Assembly (NCBI GenBank): GCA_016929135.1
Contig: JAFGJK010000110.1
Location: forward strand, 20,923-84,922
DNA length: 64,000 nucleotides
From: Spirochaetota bacterium
Lineage (GTDB): Bacteria; Spirochaetota; UBA4802; UBA5550
Direction of reading: 5' to 3'
The notes under the pieces are model-generated. The model did not search any database, was not told the DNA's origin, and saw nothing but the letters and a program-made list of their open reading frames with translations. This document shows positions 15,842-25,258 of this stretch, piece after piece; positions within the stretch are counted from its first letter, which is position 1, and each line of letters begins with the position of its first letter. Position numbers and translations under genes: made by a program.

Positions 15842-17965
15842 ATGAAGACCCATCCTGCCACAAATGCTACTCATCCCCTGGATAACTTTTTTTATCCGAA
15901 GAGCCTGCTGATCATCGGGGTGTCCGTAAAGCGGATTAACCTCGGAAAGATAATACTCATAAACAATGTGAATATCGGATTCAAGGGCACAATTTTCGCC
16001 GTGGGGAGCGAGGCGGGCGAGGTGCAGGGCGTCACGGTGTATACCAGCGTCGCCGAGGTGCCGGAAACGCCCGATGTCGCGATCATCATCACGCCGGCGC
16101 CGACGATTCCCGACATCATGGTCCAGTGCGGAGAGAAGGGGATTACGCACATCGTCATCGAGTCGGGGGGGTTCACGGAGTACTCACAGGACAACAAATC
16201 GCTGGAGCGGGAGGTGCTGGATATTGCGCGGCGCTACGGGATGCGTATCATCGGCCCTAACTGCATAGGCACGATAAACGTGGAGCACAATCTCATCATG
16301 CCCTTTGCCCTGGTTCAGGGGGGCATCCCCGCCGGATCCCTCTCCATCGTGTCGCAGAGCGGAGGGGTCGGTGACACCTATATGCGCATCGCCAACGAGA
16401 ATCATATCTTCTTCAACAAGTTCATCGCCGTGGGTAATAAGCTCGACCTTGACGAGGTGGATTTTATGGAGTATCTGATTCAGGACACGACCACTACGTC
16501 GATCTTCATGTACCTGGAGGGGATAAACAGGGGGAGGGCGTTTTTCGATACTGCCATGAAATCGGACAAGCCGATCATCGTCCAGAAATCGAATCGGTCC
16601 CCCATGAGCTCGAGGATTGCGCAGTCGCATACCGCCGCCCTCTCCGCCGACGACGAGGTGGTCGGGTCGATGCTCCACCAGGCGGCGGTGGTGCGCGTGA
16701 AGAGCGAGGACGAGCTGATCATCGCTGCCAAGGCGCTCCAGCTCCCCATGATGAAGGGGAGGCGGCTGGCGGTGCTCTCGCGCTCCGGGGGGCACGCGGT
16801 AATCACGGTGGACGCCTGCGCCAAATACGGATTCGAGCTTGTGGAGTTCCCTGAATCGTTCCTTGAAAAAATACGCACCCTCTACAACACCAGGATCATC
16901 GCGCACCAGAACCCCCTTGACCTGGGGGAGATATTCGACTACACGATTTTCACCAAGATACTGGAAGCGACGCTGGAGCTGGACAATATCGACGGCATCG
17001 TTTTCAATCACGTATACCAGTCGAGCTACGAGGCGCAGATGTCCAGAACCTTTCTCGACGGGGTGCATCAGATGGTAAAGCGCTCGGGGAAGCCGGTGGC
17101 GGTGACGCTGATTTCCGATGGCGATGAGATTCTGGACATACAGAAAAACCATCCCTTCCCGACCTTCAACAATCCCCTCCAGGCGATCACGGCGCTGTGG
17201 GGCCTCCTCTACTATCGCCAGCGAAAGGATCTGCGGAACAACAGGGGCATGCCCCCCGAATTTCCGATCAACCTGAATCTCGTTGAATCGATAAAGAAAC
17301 ATTGCAAGGAGGAGAAGCGGATTCCCCTCACCAGCGAGGCGCTGGAGGTATGCCGCGCGGCGGGAATAACACCGGTGCGGCATGCAGTGCTTGGAAGCGA
17401 CGAGACCCCGGAGGACCTGAAGATGATTTTTCCGGTGGCCGTGAAGCTGCTGTCGCGCAATGCGTCTCATAAATCCGACGTGGGGGGCGTGAAGCTCAAC
17501 ATAGACTCATCCGGCGGCATCATCGATGCCATCGCCGAGATTAAGAATTCAGTGAAGGCCATGGCGATGCCGGCGGCAGTGGACGGGTTCATGATACAGG
17601 AGATGGCGCCCCGGGGGGAGGAGTTCTTCGTGGGGGCGCGCCAGGATCCGGTCTTCGGGCCCATCGTGATCGCCGGGTTCGGCGGGATTTTCATCGAGGT
17701 GCTGAAGGACAGGGCGATCCGGCTCGCGCCGATCACCGAGGCCGAGGCGGAGGACATGCTCCGTCAGCTCAGAATGTTCCCACTCCTCGCCGGCGTTCGA
17801 GGGAAGCCGGCGCTCGATATCGAGGCGCTTGTGGGCATGCTCTGCAGGGTCTCCCATCTCATCACAACGGTCCCCACCATCAGCGAGATGGATCTCAACC
17901 CTATCATCGTCCATCCACGGGGGATGGGGCTTTCGGTGGTGGATGCCAGGGTTTTCTTTTTCTGA
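15842..17965 (+). CDS. Acyl-CoA synthetase (ADP/NDP-forming)
   Basis: 707 residues in a fused alpha-beta layout. Order: CoA-binding Rossmann domain (about 10-135), succinyl-CoA-ligase-like domains with GPNCIGTINV and SQSGGVGDTYM, the phospho-His region IAQSHTAALSADDEVV, and a C-terminal ATP-grasp_5 domain (about 480-700) with AVKLLSRNASHKSDVGGV and DLNPIIVH. It interconverts acyl-CoA with acid and ATP; substrate range is not deducible. ATG 15842 has GGAG eight bases upstream; the frame is open for 17 codons before it. It is monocistronic and could in principle offset the broken ligase at 9851, but this is only a suggestion. Confidence 0.88.
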   Translation: MKTHPATNATHPLDNFFYPKSLLIIGVSVKRINLGKIILINNVNIGFKGTIFAVGSEAGEVQGVTVYTSVAEVPETPDVAIIITPAPTIPDIMVQCGEKGITHIVIESGGFTEYSQDNKSLEREVLDIARRYGMRIIGPNCIGTINVEHNLIMPFALVQGGIPAGSLSIVSQSGGVGDTYMRIANENHIFFNKFIAVGNKLDLDEVDFMEYLIQDTTTTSIFMYLEGINRGRAFFDTAMKSDKPIIVQKSNRSPMSSRIAQSHTAALSADDEVVGSMLHQAAVVRVKSEDELIIAAKALQLPMMKGRRLAVLSRSGGHAVITVDACAKYGFELVEFPESFLEKIRTLYNTRIIAHQNPLDLGEIFDYTIFTKILEATLELDNIDGIVFNHVYQSSYEAQMSRTFLDGVHQMVKRSGKPVAVTLISDGDEILDIQKNHPFPTFNNPLQAITALWGLLYYRQRKDLRNNRGMPPEFPINLNLVESIKKHCKEEKRIPLTSEALEVCRAAGITPVRHAVLGSDETPEDLKMIFPVAVKLLSRNASHKSDVGGVKLNIDSSGGIIDAIAEIKNSVKAMAMPAAVDGFMIQEMAPRGEEFFVGARQDPVFGPIVIAGFGGIFIEVLKDRAIRLAPITEAEAEDMLRQLRMFPLLAGVRGKPALDIEALVGMLCRVSHLITTVPTISEMDLNPIIVHPRGMGLSVVDARVFFF

Positions 17966-18034
17966 GTACAGCCGCAGCATCCCCCGGTTCCTGCCTTGTG
18001 AAAGGGATCAGGATGCGCCGGAGGGGGATATGCA

Positions 18035-18547
18035 TCATATGGCCCTGTTGCCGGCTTTTTCCGAACAGATATTCTCGGTGGTGCCTGCCGCGTCGACACT
18101 GTGAATTTTGACGCTCTGGTGATGCCGCACCCCGAAGCGCACCGTGTCATCGTGCTTCTCAAGTAGAAGGTCGATCCTTTTCCCCTTTATCAGTCCGCCG
18201 GTGTCCGCTGCGAAGTAGAGCCGGCCGTTGTACTGGATCACCGATCCCAGCGGTATTACGGCGGGATCCACGGCGGCCACCGATATTCCCAGGGCCTCGA
18301 ACACGTCCAGATCAATGCCGTGCGCCGTCTTCCCCTTCCATTTGCCGTTACAGCAGCTTCCGGGGCAGTAGGCGGTGATGGTGAATCCTGTAAGGGTGCA
18401 TCCCCGCAGATGTGTCCACGTATTGTCCGCCGTCCCGTGCTCCGAACTTCCCGTCTCCATGGTCGCGAAAAAGAGGATTATGCAGGCATGGAGTGCTACG
18501 ATGGTCAGGGCGACCATTATTCCGACCCCGTTATTTGTCTTTGTCAT
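18035..18547 (-). CDS. 3D-domain protein with N-terminal membrane anchor
   Basis: 170 residues. One transmembrane segment near residues 8-30 (VGIMVALTIVALHACIILFF) is followed by a 3D (Asp-Asp-Asp) domain: GFTITAYCPGSCC, AAVDPAVIPLGSVIQ, YFAADTGGLIKGKRID. This fold is a double-psi beta barrel related to the lytic transglycosylase MltA, so a periplasmic cell-wall role is likely. ATG 18547 follows GGAGAAGGGC; the frame is open 20 codons further. Two extra Cys pairs (YCPGSCCNG) are common in Gram-negative members. Confidence 0.8.
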   Translation of the reverse strand: MTKTNNGVGIMVALTIVALHACIILFFATMETGSSEHGTADNTWTHLRGCTLTGFTITAYCPGSCCNGKWKGKTAHGIDLDVFEALGISVAAVDPAVIPLGSVIQYNGRLYFAADTGGLIKGKRIDLLLEKHDDTVRFGVRHHQSVKIHSVDAAGTTENICSEKAGNRAI

Positions 18548-18634
18548 GCCCTTCTCCAGAAAGGACACTGCAAAACAGGTTGCGCGAAGCTGCAATACTT
18601 TTATCAAATTAATAGGTTTTTTTGGTCTTGATCC

Positions 18635-20119
18635 TCAGGAAATCGCGGATAACGTGTAGGTGCTGCGGATATGCTCCATGAGCCCGCGTTTCATTTGACA
18701 GAGCCTCTCAGAAAGGTATATCGGATACCGTTCCGGTGCCGATATGCGACTGAACTCGCTCCGCAGGGAGATCAGCTGGGTCTCTCGTCTATCGCGCATC
18801 TTCTCCAGGGATTCCGCCGGGTTGATGATGGTTCCATCCCTCATCACCGGTATCAGGAGTGTCTCAGCCCGTGAGTACCCGGAGAGGGTGACCGGCGCAT
18901 CACGGGAGTTCAGGGGTACTGCCGGAACGGGCTCTCCCCTCCCGATCCTGGTCGTAAGGTCCCTCTCCTCGTCATCCAGGTAGATGAGGTCGGCAAGCAT
19001 CGATCCGTCGCGGCGATACAGGCGCTTGATGTTCTTCCTTCCGGGATTGGTAGTCTTTTCATGCTGGTCGGACAGCTTGATGCAGGGCTCCAGAATCCCC
19101 TGTCTCCCGGATTTGGCAGCGATCTTGTAGACCCCTGTCAGCGCGGGGTCGTCCCAGCCTGTGACCATCCTTGTCCCCACACCCCAGGCATCGACGGGCG
19201 CCCCGGCGGCGATAAGGCGCGCGATGCGCTCCTCGTCAAGATCGCTGGAGACCAGTATCTTCACATCGCCGTAGCCGGCTGCATCCAGCATCTCCCTGCC
19301 CCTTTTCGTCAGGTACTCCATGTCTCCGCTGTCTATCCGTATGCCTAGTATGCCCGGTGCCGCCGTTTCCTTGCGCTCAGAGAATGCCCGTATGGCGTTG
19401 GGGATCCCTGATCGCAGCGTGTCATAGGTGTCCACGAGGAGCACGCACCGGTCTGGGTAGGTTTTCGAATATTCCCTGAAGGATTCCAGTTCGCTGGGGA
19501 AGCTCATGACCCAGCTGTGGGCCATGGTGCCGCTTACGGGGATGCCGAAGCGACGGCCAGCGAGGGTATTGGAAGTGGAGGAGGCTCCGCCGATGAAGGA
19601 TGCCCTGGAGGCGGAGATGGCGCCGTCTGCGCCGTGAGCCCTGCGGAGACCGAATTCCAGTACCGGTCTTCCCGAGGCTGCCTGCACGACGCGGGAGGTC
19701 TTGGTGGCGATGAGTGTCTGAAAGTTGACCGTGTTTAGCACCAGGCTTTCCACGAGCTGCGCCTCCATGAGCGTCCCCTCAACCTGCAGAATCGGCTCCT
19801 CCCGGAACGCAACCGAGCCTTCCCGCGCCGCGGAGACGGATCCGCGGAAGGTGAAGGTCGAGAGATACCGTAGAAATTCCTCACTGAATATTCCCAGCGT
19901 TGAGAGATATGAGAGATCATCGGCGCTAAAGGCGATGCGTTCCAGCTCCTGCAGCAGGGGAGAGATGCCGGCGATGATCGTGTATCCCCCCTGGAAGGGC
20001 TCCCTCCGGTAGAACATGTCGAAGACCCCCCGCTCCTCCGGAGAATAGAGATAGTACCCCTGCATCATGGTGAGCTCGTAGAGGTCGGTGAGGAGTGAAA
20101 GGGGCCCGAGGTGGTTCAT
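18635..20119 (-). CDS. pncB: Nicotinate phosphoribosyltransferase
   Basis: 494 residues. It joins nicotinate to PRPP with ATP, giving nicotinate mononucleotide. The opening LLTDLYELTMMQGYY, the EFGLRRAHG motif, GTMAHSWVMSF with the phospho-His, and VDTYDT plus IRIDSGDM are signatures of PncB. Its length fits the longer bacterial class. It starts one base after the stop of the nicotinamidase gene, so nicotinamide is taken to nicotinate and then to NaMN within one transcript. Confidence 0.95.
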   Translation of the reverse strand: MNHLGPLSLLTDLYELTMMQGYYLYSPEERGVFDMFYRREPFQGGYTIIAGISPLLQELERIAFSADDLSYLSTLGIFSEEFLRYLSTFTFRGSVSAAREGSVAFREEPILQVEGTLMEAQLVESLVLNTVNFQTLIATKTSRVVQAASGRPVLEFGLRRAHGADGAISASRASFIGGASSTSNTLAGRRFGIPVSGTMAHSWVMSFPSELESFREYSKTYPDRCVLLVDTYDTLRSGIPNAIRAFSERKETAAPGILGIRIDSGDMEYLTKRGREMLDAAGYGDVKILVSSDLDEERIARLIAAGAPVDAWGVGTRMVTGWDDPALTGVYKIAAKSGRQGILEPCIKLSDQHEKTTNPGRKNIKRLYRRDGSMLADLIYLDDEERDLTTRIGRGEPVPAVPLNSRDAPVTLSGYSRAETLLIPVMRDGTIINPAESLEKMRDRRETQLISLRSEFSRISAPERYPIYLSERLCQMKRGLMEHIRSTYTLSAIS

Positions 20120-20120
20120 C

Positions 20121-20744
20121 TCACAGTCCGTCGCTCGAGATGATGCGGATTCCCCGGGCCTTCATGGTTTCGACGGCCCGCCCGACGCTTCCCGCCGGGA
20201 CGTCGATCCCCCTGCAGGCGTCCAGGACCACCGTGGTGGCGAAGCCGAGGGCCGCGGAGTCCAGTGCGCTGTAGAGGACGCAGAAATCGGTGGCCAGCCC
20301 GCACAGGTACACCTCGTCGATGCCCAGGGACCGCAGATATCCCTCGAGGCCTGTGATCCGCCTCTTGTCGTTCTCGATAAAGGTGGAGTAGGAGTCGATG
20401 TCCGGATCTGTCCCCTTGCGAATGATCAGGTGTGCACTGTCGGTGTTGAGGCCCGGGTGGAAGGCGGCACCGGCGGTTCCCTGAACGCAGTGATCGGGCC
20501 AGAGCACCTGTTCGACCCCCCCCATGGTAATGACGTCGAAGGGCTTCCGCCCCCTGTGGTTCGACGCAAAGGACATGTGGTGCCGGGGATGCCAGTCCTG
20601 CGTAGCGACCACCGCGTCGAAGCGGTCGATGACACGGTTGATCACCGGTACGATCAGGTCCCCCCCGGGCACCGCCAGTGCGCCGCCGGGGCAGAAATCG
20701 TTCTGTACGTCCGTCACTATCAGCGCGCGACCCTTTTCTTTCAT
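20121..20744 (-). CDS. pncA: Nicotinamidase
   Basis: 207 residues. It hydrolyses nicotinamide to nicotinate. The triad is visible as Asp in VTDVQNDFCPGG, Lys in IRKGTDPD and Cys in LATDFCVLYSA; metal ligands lie in QDWHPRHHMSF. The start ATG 20744 has AGGTGA upstream; a GTG at 20753 is an alternative. The gene leads the pncA-pncB pair. Confidence 0.95.
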   Translation of the reverse strand: MKEKGRALIVTDVQNDFCPGGALAVPGGDLIVPVINRVIDRFDAVVATQDWHPRHHMSFASNHRGRKPFDVITMGGVEQVLWPDHCVQGTAGAAFHPGLNTDSAHLIIRKGTDPDIDSYSTFIENDKRRITGLEGYLRSLGIDEVYLCGLATDFCVLYSALDSAALGFATTVVLDACRGIDVPAGSVGRAVETMKARGIRIISSDGL

Positions 20745-20916
20745 GGCTCTCACCTGCCCTGATGATTGAACAGTATACCTCCCGTCGGGGATTAGTCAAA
20801 GGAAAATGCCGGCGCGGGAGATTTTTTTCTGCCGCCGGATGCCCATAAAAAAAACTTGCAATCCCCTCTCTCGTCTTTAGACAGGTCATATTCAATAAGG
20901 AGTGCGGGAGACTGCA

Positions 20917-22203
20917 ATGAAGGATCTGAAAAGTGCATATAAGACGATCATGGACGACCATTTCCCCGACGAGATGACCATCAGCTTCGGGGACCAGAGG
21001 CTCGTCTACAGGAAACGGTCATGGAGGATCAACGACGGGGGATCCCTCATCGAAAAGGGTCTCCGGTACGGGGAGAACCCCGGGCAGGAGGCGGCGATGT
21101 ACCAGCTGGTCAACGGGAACCTTGTGCTGGGGAAGTGCCGTTTTATCGAGCCGGGGAATCCCCTGGTGAGCGGCATCGACGAGGATATGATGGTACAGTT
21201 CGGGAAGCACCCGGGCAAGATCAACATGACCGATATCGACAACGCCCTGAACGTGCTGAAGTATCTCATGGACAGGCCCGCAGCGGTGGTGGTGAAACAC
21301 AACAATCCCTCCGGCGTCGCCGTGGCGGCGACGGTCGCGGAGGCCTTCAGCAGGTCATTCCGCGCGGACAGGATCGCCGCCTTCGGCGGCTGTGCCGCCA
21401 TGAACAGGACCGTCGACAGGGAGACGGCGGAGCTCATATCGAAGCAGTATCTCGAGGTGGTGGTGGCGCCGGATTATGACGGCGGTGCGATCGAGGTTTT
21501 AAAGAAGAGCAAGAATCTCCGTATCGTGAAGATCGGGCGCATCGACATGCTCGCCCAGTACAGGGGCATGATCTTCGTGGATTTCAAGTCGCTTATCGAC
21601 GGGGGCATCATCGTACAGCAGTCCCCGGTGAACATCATACACGGCAGGGACGATCTGAAGCCAGCCGAGGCGGAATACAAGGGGCAGATCTATCGGATCG
21701 ACAGGCTTCCCACGGATGCCGAGTACGAGGATCTCCTCTTCGGCTGGTCGGTTGAGCAGGGCGTCACCTCGAACTCGGTCCTCTATGTGAAGGATGGCGT
21801 CACCGTCGGCATCGGCACGGGGGAACAGGACCGGGTGGGGGTCGCCGAGATCGCGGTCTACAAGGCCTACACGAAATACGCCGACCTTCTCTGCTACGAT
21901 CGCCACGGCATCTCCTACAAGGAGCTGGAACTGGCGGTACGCAGCGGCGAGCGCCAGAAGAAGGATATCGAGGCCATCGACGAGGAGACACGGGAGGCCA
22001 GAGGGGGGCTCATCGGGGCATCGGCGGTCTCGGACGCCTTCTTCCCTTTCCGGGACGGGGTCGACGTGGTGATCAATGAGGGCGTTACAGCCATCGTGCA
22101 GCCGGGCGGCTCCATGCGCGACCATGAATCGATCGTCGCCTGCAACGAGGCGGACCCGAAGGTGGCGATGGTGTACACCGGGCAGCGTGCCTTCAAGCAT
22201 TAG
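20917..22203 (+). CDS. Stand-alone AICAR transformylase (C-terminal half of PurH)
   Basis: 428 residues. It should formylate AICAR to FAICAR in purine synthesis. LRYGENPGQEAAMYQ, VKHNNPSGVAVA, SNSVLYVKDG, SDAFFPFRDGVD and VQPGGSMRDHE are the AICAR-transformylase motifs, including the Lys-His pair. The N-terminal IMP cyclohydrolase domain of ordinary PurH is absent, so another enzyme must close the ring. ATG 20917 has GGGAG upstream; a GTG at 20902 is possible. A strong ribosome site links it to yjbQ, eight bases downstream. Confidence 0.85.
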   Translation: MKDLKSAYKTIMDDHFPDEMTISFGDQRLVYRKRSWRINDGGSLIEKGLRYGENPGQEAAMYQLVNGNLVLGKCRFIEPGNPLVSGIDEDMMVQFGKHPGKINMTDIDNALNVLKYLMDRPAAVVVKHNNPSGVAVAATVAEAFSRSFRADRIAAFGGCAAMNRTVDRETAELISKQYLEVVVAPDYDGGAIEVLKKSKNLRIVKIGRIDMLAQYRGMIFVDFKSLIDGGIIVQQSPVNIIHGRDDLKPAEAEYKGQIYRIDRLPTDAEYEDLLFGWSVEQGVTSNSVLYVKDGVTVGIGTGEQDRVGVAEIAVYKAYTKYADLLCYDRHGISYKELELAVRSGERQKKDIEAIDEETREARGGLIGASAVSDAFFPFRDGVDVVINEGVTAIVQPGGSMRDHESIVACNEADPKVAMVYTGQRAFKH

Positions 22204-22211
22204 GAGGAGCC

Positions 22212-22628
22212 ATGGCGGTCTATACCGAATATATCAACGTTTCCACCAGGGGGAAGCGGGACCTGGTGGATATCACCGGCAACCTGGCAAGGGTGCTGGA
22301 AAAACTGGATGTCCGGGAAGGCATCGTCACGGTTTTCGTCCCCGGATCCACCGCTGCGGTCACCACCATCGAGTTCGAACCGGGGCTTGCCAGGGATATC
22401 GATTCCTTTCTCGAACGGCTGGCCCCCTACGGAGAGAAATATCATCACCACGAGACCTGGCACGACGATAACGGTTCGTCGCATATCCAGGCGGCGATGC
22501 TGGGCCCCTCTCTCACGATACCCTTCGTGAAGGGGGCGATGACACTGGGTACCTGGCAACAGGTGGTGCTGGTGGATTGCGATACCAGGCCAAGGGAAAG
22601 GAGACTGGTGGTACAGGTGATCTGCTAG
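22212..22628 (+). CDS. YjbQ/UPF0047 family protein
   Basis: 138 residues, full length. The fold is known from YjbQ, some members of which show weak thiamine-phosphate synthase activity. GIVTVFVPGSTAAVTTIE, ERLAPYGEKYHHHETWHDDN, and the C-terminal TWQQVVLVDCDTRPRERR with its conserved basic residues are diagnostic. TAGGAGGAGCC gives a strong start at 22212. True role is unsettled for the family. It ends two bases before the convergent gene at 22630. Confidence 0.88.
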   Translation: MAVYTEYINVSTRGKRDLVDITGNLARVLEKLDVREGIVTVFVPGSTAAVTTIEFEPGLARDIDSFLERLAPYGEKYHHHETWHDDNGSSHIQAAMLGPSLTIPFVKGAMTLGTWQQVVLVDCDTRPRERRLVVQVIC

Positions 22629-22629
22629 A

Positions 22630-23235
22630 TCAGGCCTTCCGTTTTTTCTGCTCGTATTCCCGGAGGTATTCGTCGATGAGGCTTTTCGGCCTCTCCTCCC
22701 CCTTTACCTTTTCGCGGGATTCTCCGATACTGCTGAAGAGGCTCGCGAGCCCCCGAGCCGGCATCTTGATGAGGTTCCACAGCGCAGAGAAGAAATCGGA
22801 GAGCGCCTCCAGGACGGTCTTCACTATCTGGCGCTTCGCCCCCGCACCGGAAGGGGCGCTCCTCAATGATGGCATCGCGCTGGATACGGTGGAGGCGGCC
22901 GACGATGCAACCGCCCTGGCCCCCCCGTATATCGCCGGGACCGGGTTCGCAGCGCTGGATAGCTTGACGGTGGGGGTGGTGGAGGGTATGACCGAGACCC
23001 TTCTCACCCGCATCACCGGCATGCCTGTCTCCGAGCCCCTGTCGATGATGAAGAGGATGAGGTAGTAGATATACATGAAGACGTTGAAAAAGATCAGGAA
23101 CAGGGCGATCCAGATCTCCAGGAATGCCCAGAAGGCCTCGTAGAGCACCTTGAAGAAATCAACGAACTTGAAGAAGAAGCTGAATATGTTATCAAGGGCA
23201 GCGTTCGAAAACTGTTTGACCATGGTGTATTTCAT
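22630..23235 (-). CDS. Membrane protein of unknown function
   Basis: 201 residues. An aromatic, Phe-rich N-terminal half (residues 15-65) forms one or two membrane segments (LEIWIALFLIFFNVFMYIYY). A Ser/Ala/Pro-rich linker (about 75-125) and a short amphipathic helical end with KKRKA follow. GGAGGTTAACG precedes ATG 23235, so expression is credible. I recognise no family. Upstream, TTGACG and TATATT boxes on the minus strand (23280-23310) are spaced 19 bases, a weak promoter candidate. Confidence 0.6.
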   Translation of the reverse strand: MKYTMVKQFSNAALDNIFSFFFKFVDFFKVLYEAFWAFLEIWIALFLIFFNVFMYIYYLILFIIDRGSETGMPVMRVRRVSVIPSTTPTVKLSSAANPVPAIYGGARAVASSAASTVSSAMPSLRSAPSGAGAKRQIVKTVLEALSDFFSALWNLIKMPARGLASLFSSIGESREKVKGEERPKSLIDEYLREYEQKKRKA

Positions 23236-23343
23236 CGTTAACCTCCGACCTCGGTCCCGAATATGCTATGGGATTGTATAATATACGACCACAAGCTTGA
23301 ATTTCGTCAATTAAATTTTAAACGCCTCCGGCGATACTTGCAG

Positions 23344-24687
23344 CTATTCGCCGTCGATCTCCTGGGACATCTCTGAGAATAGTATGGTGGTCTCCTGCTC
23401 TGCCTTGCTGGGGCCAGGCGTTTCCGGCTTCGAGGGGGCAGGCTCTGTCTCATGCCGCTGGGGCGAAGGTCGCACGGCCGTTTCCCCCGGCTCCGCGGCG
23501 TCGAGTCTGTCCCTGGATTTGAAGTATTTTGCCCTGGCGGCGACGTCAGAGGCGCGGAGGATAGACGTCTCGCCGAAATTGAAGTTCAGGTTGTGGTCCT
23601 GCAGCAGCTCGTTGATCGAATCACCGAGCTCATCGAGGGTGATGTCCGTCATCTTGAGAAGCTCGTCGATCCCGAAATTGAATATGTACGAATCATGCCC
23701 CTTCAGGGGTATCTTCTCCTCCATGAGCTTGTTTTCCAGAAAGGCGTAGATCCTGGTGATCGGCTTTTCGTAAAGGCGCGATTCGATGCGGATATAGGTG
23801 AACCAGAGCCGCTCGCTAATGGCGGTGTAGATCTTTTTCAGCAGCATGGGGGATTTGCCGAGCATGGTCACCAGGTTTTCCTTCGTGATGGGGATGAGGA
23901 TGGTGGTGCCGTCGCATACCGCCGTGGCGTTGCGCGTCTTGTTCGATACGATGGCCAGCTCGCCGAAGATGTCCCCCTTTTTGAGGATCGAGAGCATTAT
24001 CTGGGAATCACCGACGTTCTTGAATATCTTAACTTTCCCCTCCTTGATGAGGTACAGGGCGTCGCCGGGCTCGTTCTCGCAGAAGACGATCTGCTTGTTG
24101 GCATAGGCAAGATGGACCCCGCTCTGTCTCGGCACCGACATCTTCCCCTGCCCCTTCTTTTCGATAGCCCCAATCTTCCGTTTCGCCTCGTCGCATGAAC
24201 TTGATTCGGGATAGAGCGAAAGGAATTTGCGGTACACGTAGCAGGCATAACTCAGTTCTCCCTGCCGGTAGAAGTACTCCCCCAGGCCGAAGAGCATCAT
24301 GTCATCGCTGACGTTCTCCCTGCGGGCTTTGATTGAGAAGATCATGTCATCGTATGCCCTGAGCTCGTCAGCGAAGCTGTTGATGACCTTCATGGCGATG
24401 TCTGCGTTTTTGCTTAGGAGGGCCAGGAAGCTCTCCCTGTTGAAGATGAGGATGACGGAGTCGGTTTTCGCGTAGGCCGATTCCATTCTCGGCCTGTCGC
24501 TGAGCGATGAGATTAAGCCGAAAACCTCGCCCTGCTCCGCATTTATCCTGAAGCGAACGACCTTCTTGTTCGTGGTCTCCAGGGCAATCTCTCCGCTCTG
24601 GACGATGTAGATGTCGTCAACGTCGTCGTCCCCTTCGATGTAGATGTATGATCCCTTCTTGAATGTCTTTTTGCTATGGGACTGCAT
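23344..24687 (-). CDS. Protein with two cyclic-nucleotide-binding domains
   Basis: 447 residues. CNB domain 1 (about 8-125; GSYIYIEGDDDVDDIYIV) is followed by a TPR-like helical linker (GEYFYRQGELSYACYVYRKF), CNB domain 2 (about 195-310; CENEPGDALYLIKEGKVKIF and GDIFGELAIVSNKTRNATAV) and a helical, possibly winged-helix segment (about 340-390). The tail is Pro/Glu-rich. The second domain carries the FGELA...RNATA phosphate-binding cassette; domain 1 is less canonical. No clear Crp recognition helix is seen. It is last in a run xpaC-telA-DJ1-CNB. Function unknown; sensing of cAMP or cGMP is inference. Confidence 0.82.
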   Translation of the reverse strand: MQSHSKKTFKKGSYIYIEGDDDVDDIYIVQSGEIALETTNKKVVRFRINAEQGEVFGLISSLSDRPRMESAYAKTDSVILIFNRESFLALLSKNADIAMKVINSFADELRAYDDMIFSIKARRENVSDDMMLFGLGEYFYRQGELSYACYVYRKFLSLYPESSSCDEAKRKIGAIEKKGQGKMSVPRQSGVHLAYANKQIVFCENEPGDALYLIKEGKVKIFKNVGDSQIMLSILKKGDIFGELAIVSNKTRNATAVCDGTTILIPITKENLVTMLGKSPMLLKKIYTAISERLWFTYIRIESRLYEKPITRIYAFLENKLMEEKIPLKGHDSYIFNFGIDELLKMTDITLDELGDSINELLQDHNLNFNFGETSILRASDVAARAKYFKSRDRLDAAEPGETAVRPSPQRHETEPAPSKPETPGPSKAEQETTILFSEMSQEIDGE

Positions 24688-24694
24688 AGGGCGG

Positions 24695-25243
24695 TCACAT
24701 CCAATACACCTGTAGAGCCTGCTTCAGATCCAGGGCCGCCTGCGACCCCTTTATGATCTCCACGAGCCGCAGCGCGAATGGTATGGCGCAGCCGGCTCCT
24801 CTGCCGGTGATAATCCTGCCGTCCACCGTGACCGGCTCGTCCACCGCCGTCGCACCCGTAAGCTCCTTCTCGTATCCGGGATAGCAGGTGGCCCTCTTCC
24901 CCCGCAGCACTCCGGCGGCGGCCAGGACGATGGGGGCCGCGCATATGGCGGCGACACTCCCTCCGGCATCGTGGATACGCCGAACCGCTTCGAGGATTCT
25001 GTCGTTCGCCTTCAGGTTGGCGCTCCCGGGCATCCCCCCGGGGAGAACGATGAGGCTGAAACCGGAGATGTCGAGGCCGGTGAGTCCTGTGTCAGGAATG
25101 ACGGAGATTCCGTGGGACCCGGTCACGGGGCCCTCCTCCAGGGATGCGGTGGTCACGTCAATGGAGGCGCGGCGCAGGATGTCCACTATGGTTATCGCCT
25201 CTATCTCCTCGAAACCCGATGCCAGCGGTACCAGAACCTTCAT
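24695..25243 (-). CDS. DJ-1/PfpI family protein (YajL-like)
   Basis: 182 residues. VLVPLASGFEEIEAITIVDI, LPGGMPGSANL and the reactive Cys in AICAAPIVLAAAG are characteristic of DJ-1/YajL, reported as redox-responsive chaperones or glyoxalase/deglycase enzymes; the activity is debated. The pocket Glu is in FEEIE. It lies 15 bases after the TelA-like gene and seven before the double-CNB gene, so it is probably co-transcribed. Confidence 0.9.
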   Translation of the reverse strand: MKVLVPLASGFEEIEAITIVDILRRASIDVTTASLEEGPVTGSHGISVIPDTGLTGLDISGFSLIVLPGGMPGSANLKANDRILEAVRRIHDAGGSVAAICAAPIVLAAAGVLRGKRATCYPGYEKELTGATAVDEPVTVDGRIITGRGAGCAIPFALRLVEIIKGSQAALDLKQALQVYWM

Positions 25244-25258
25244 CTGTTGACTCCTGGA

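Noticed and set aside
16184..17470. 428-codon open frame antisense to the acyl-CoA synthetase
   Set aside because: His/Arg/Val-rich, no ribosome site, no family pattern; the sense strand carries all synthetase motifs.
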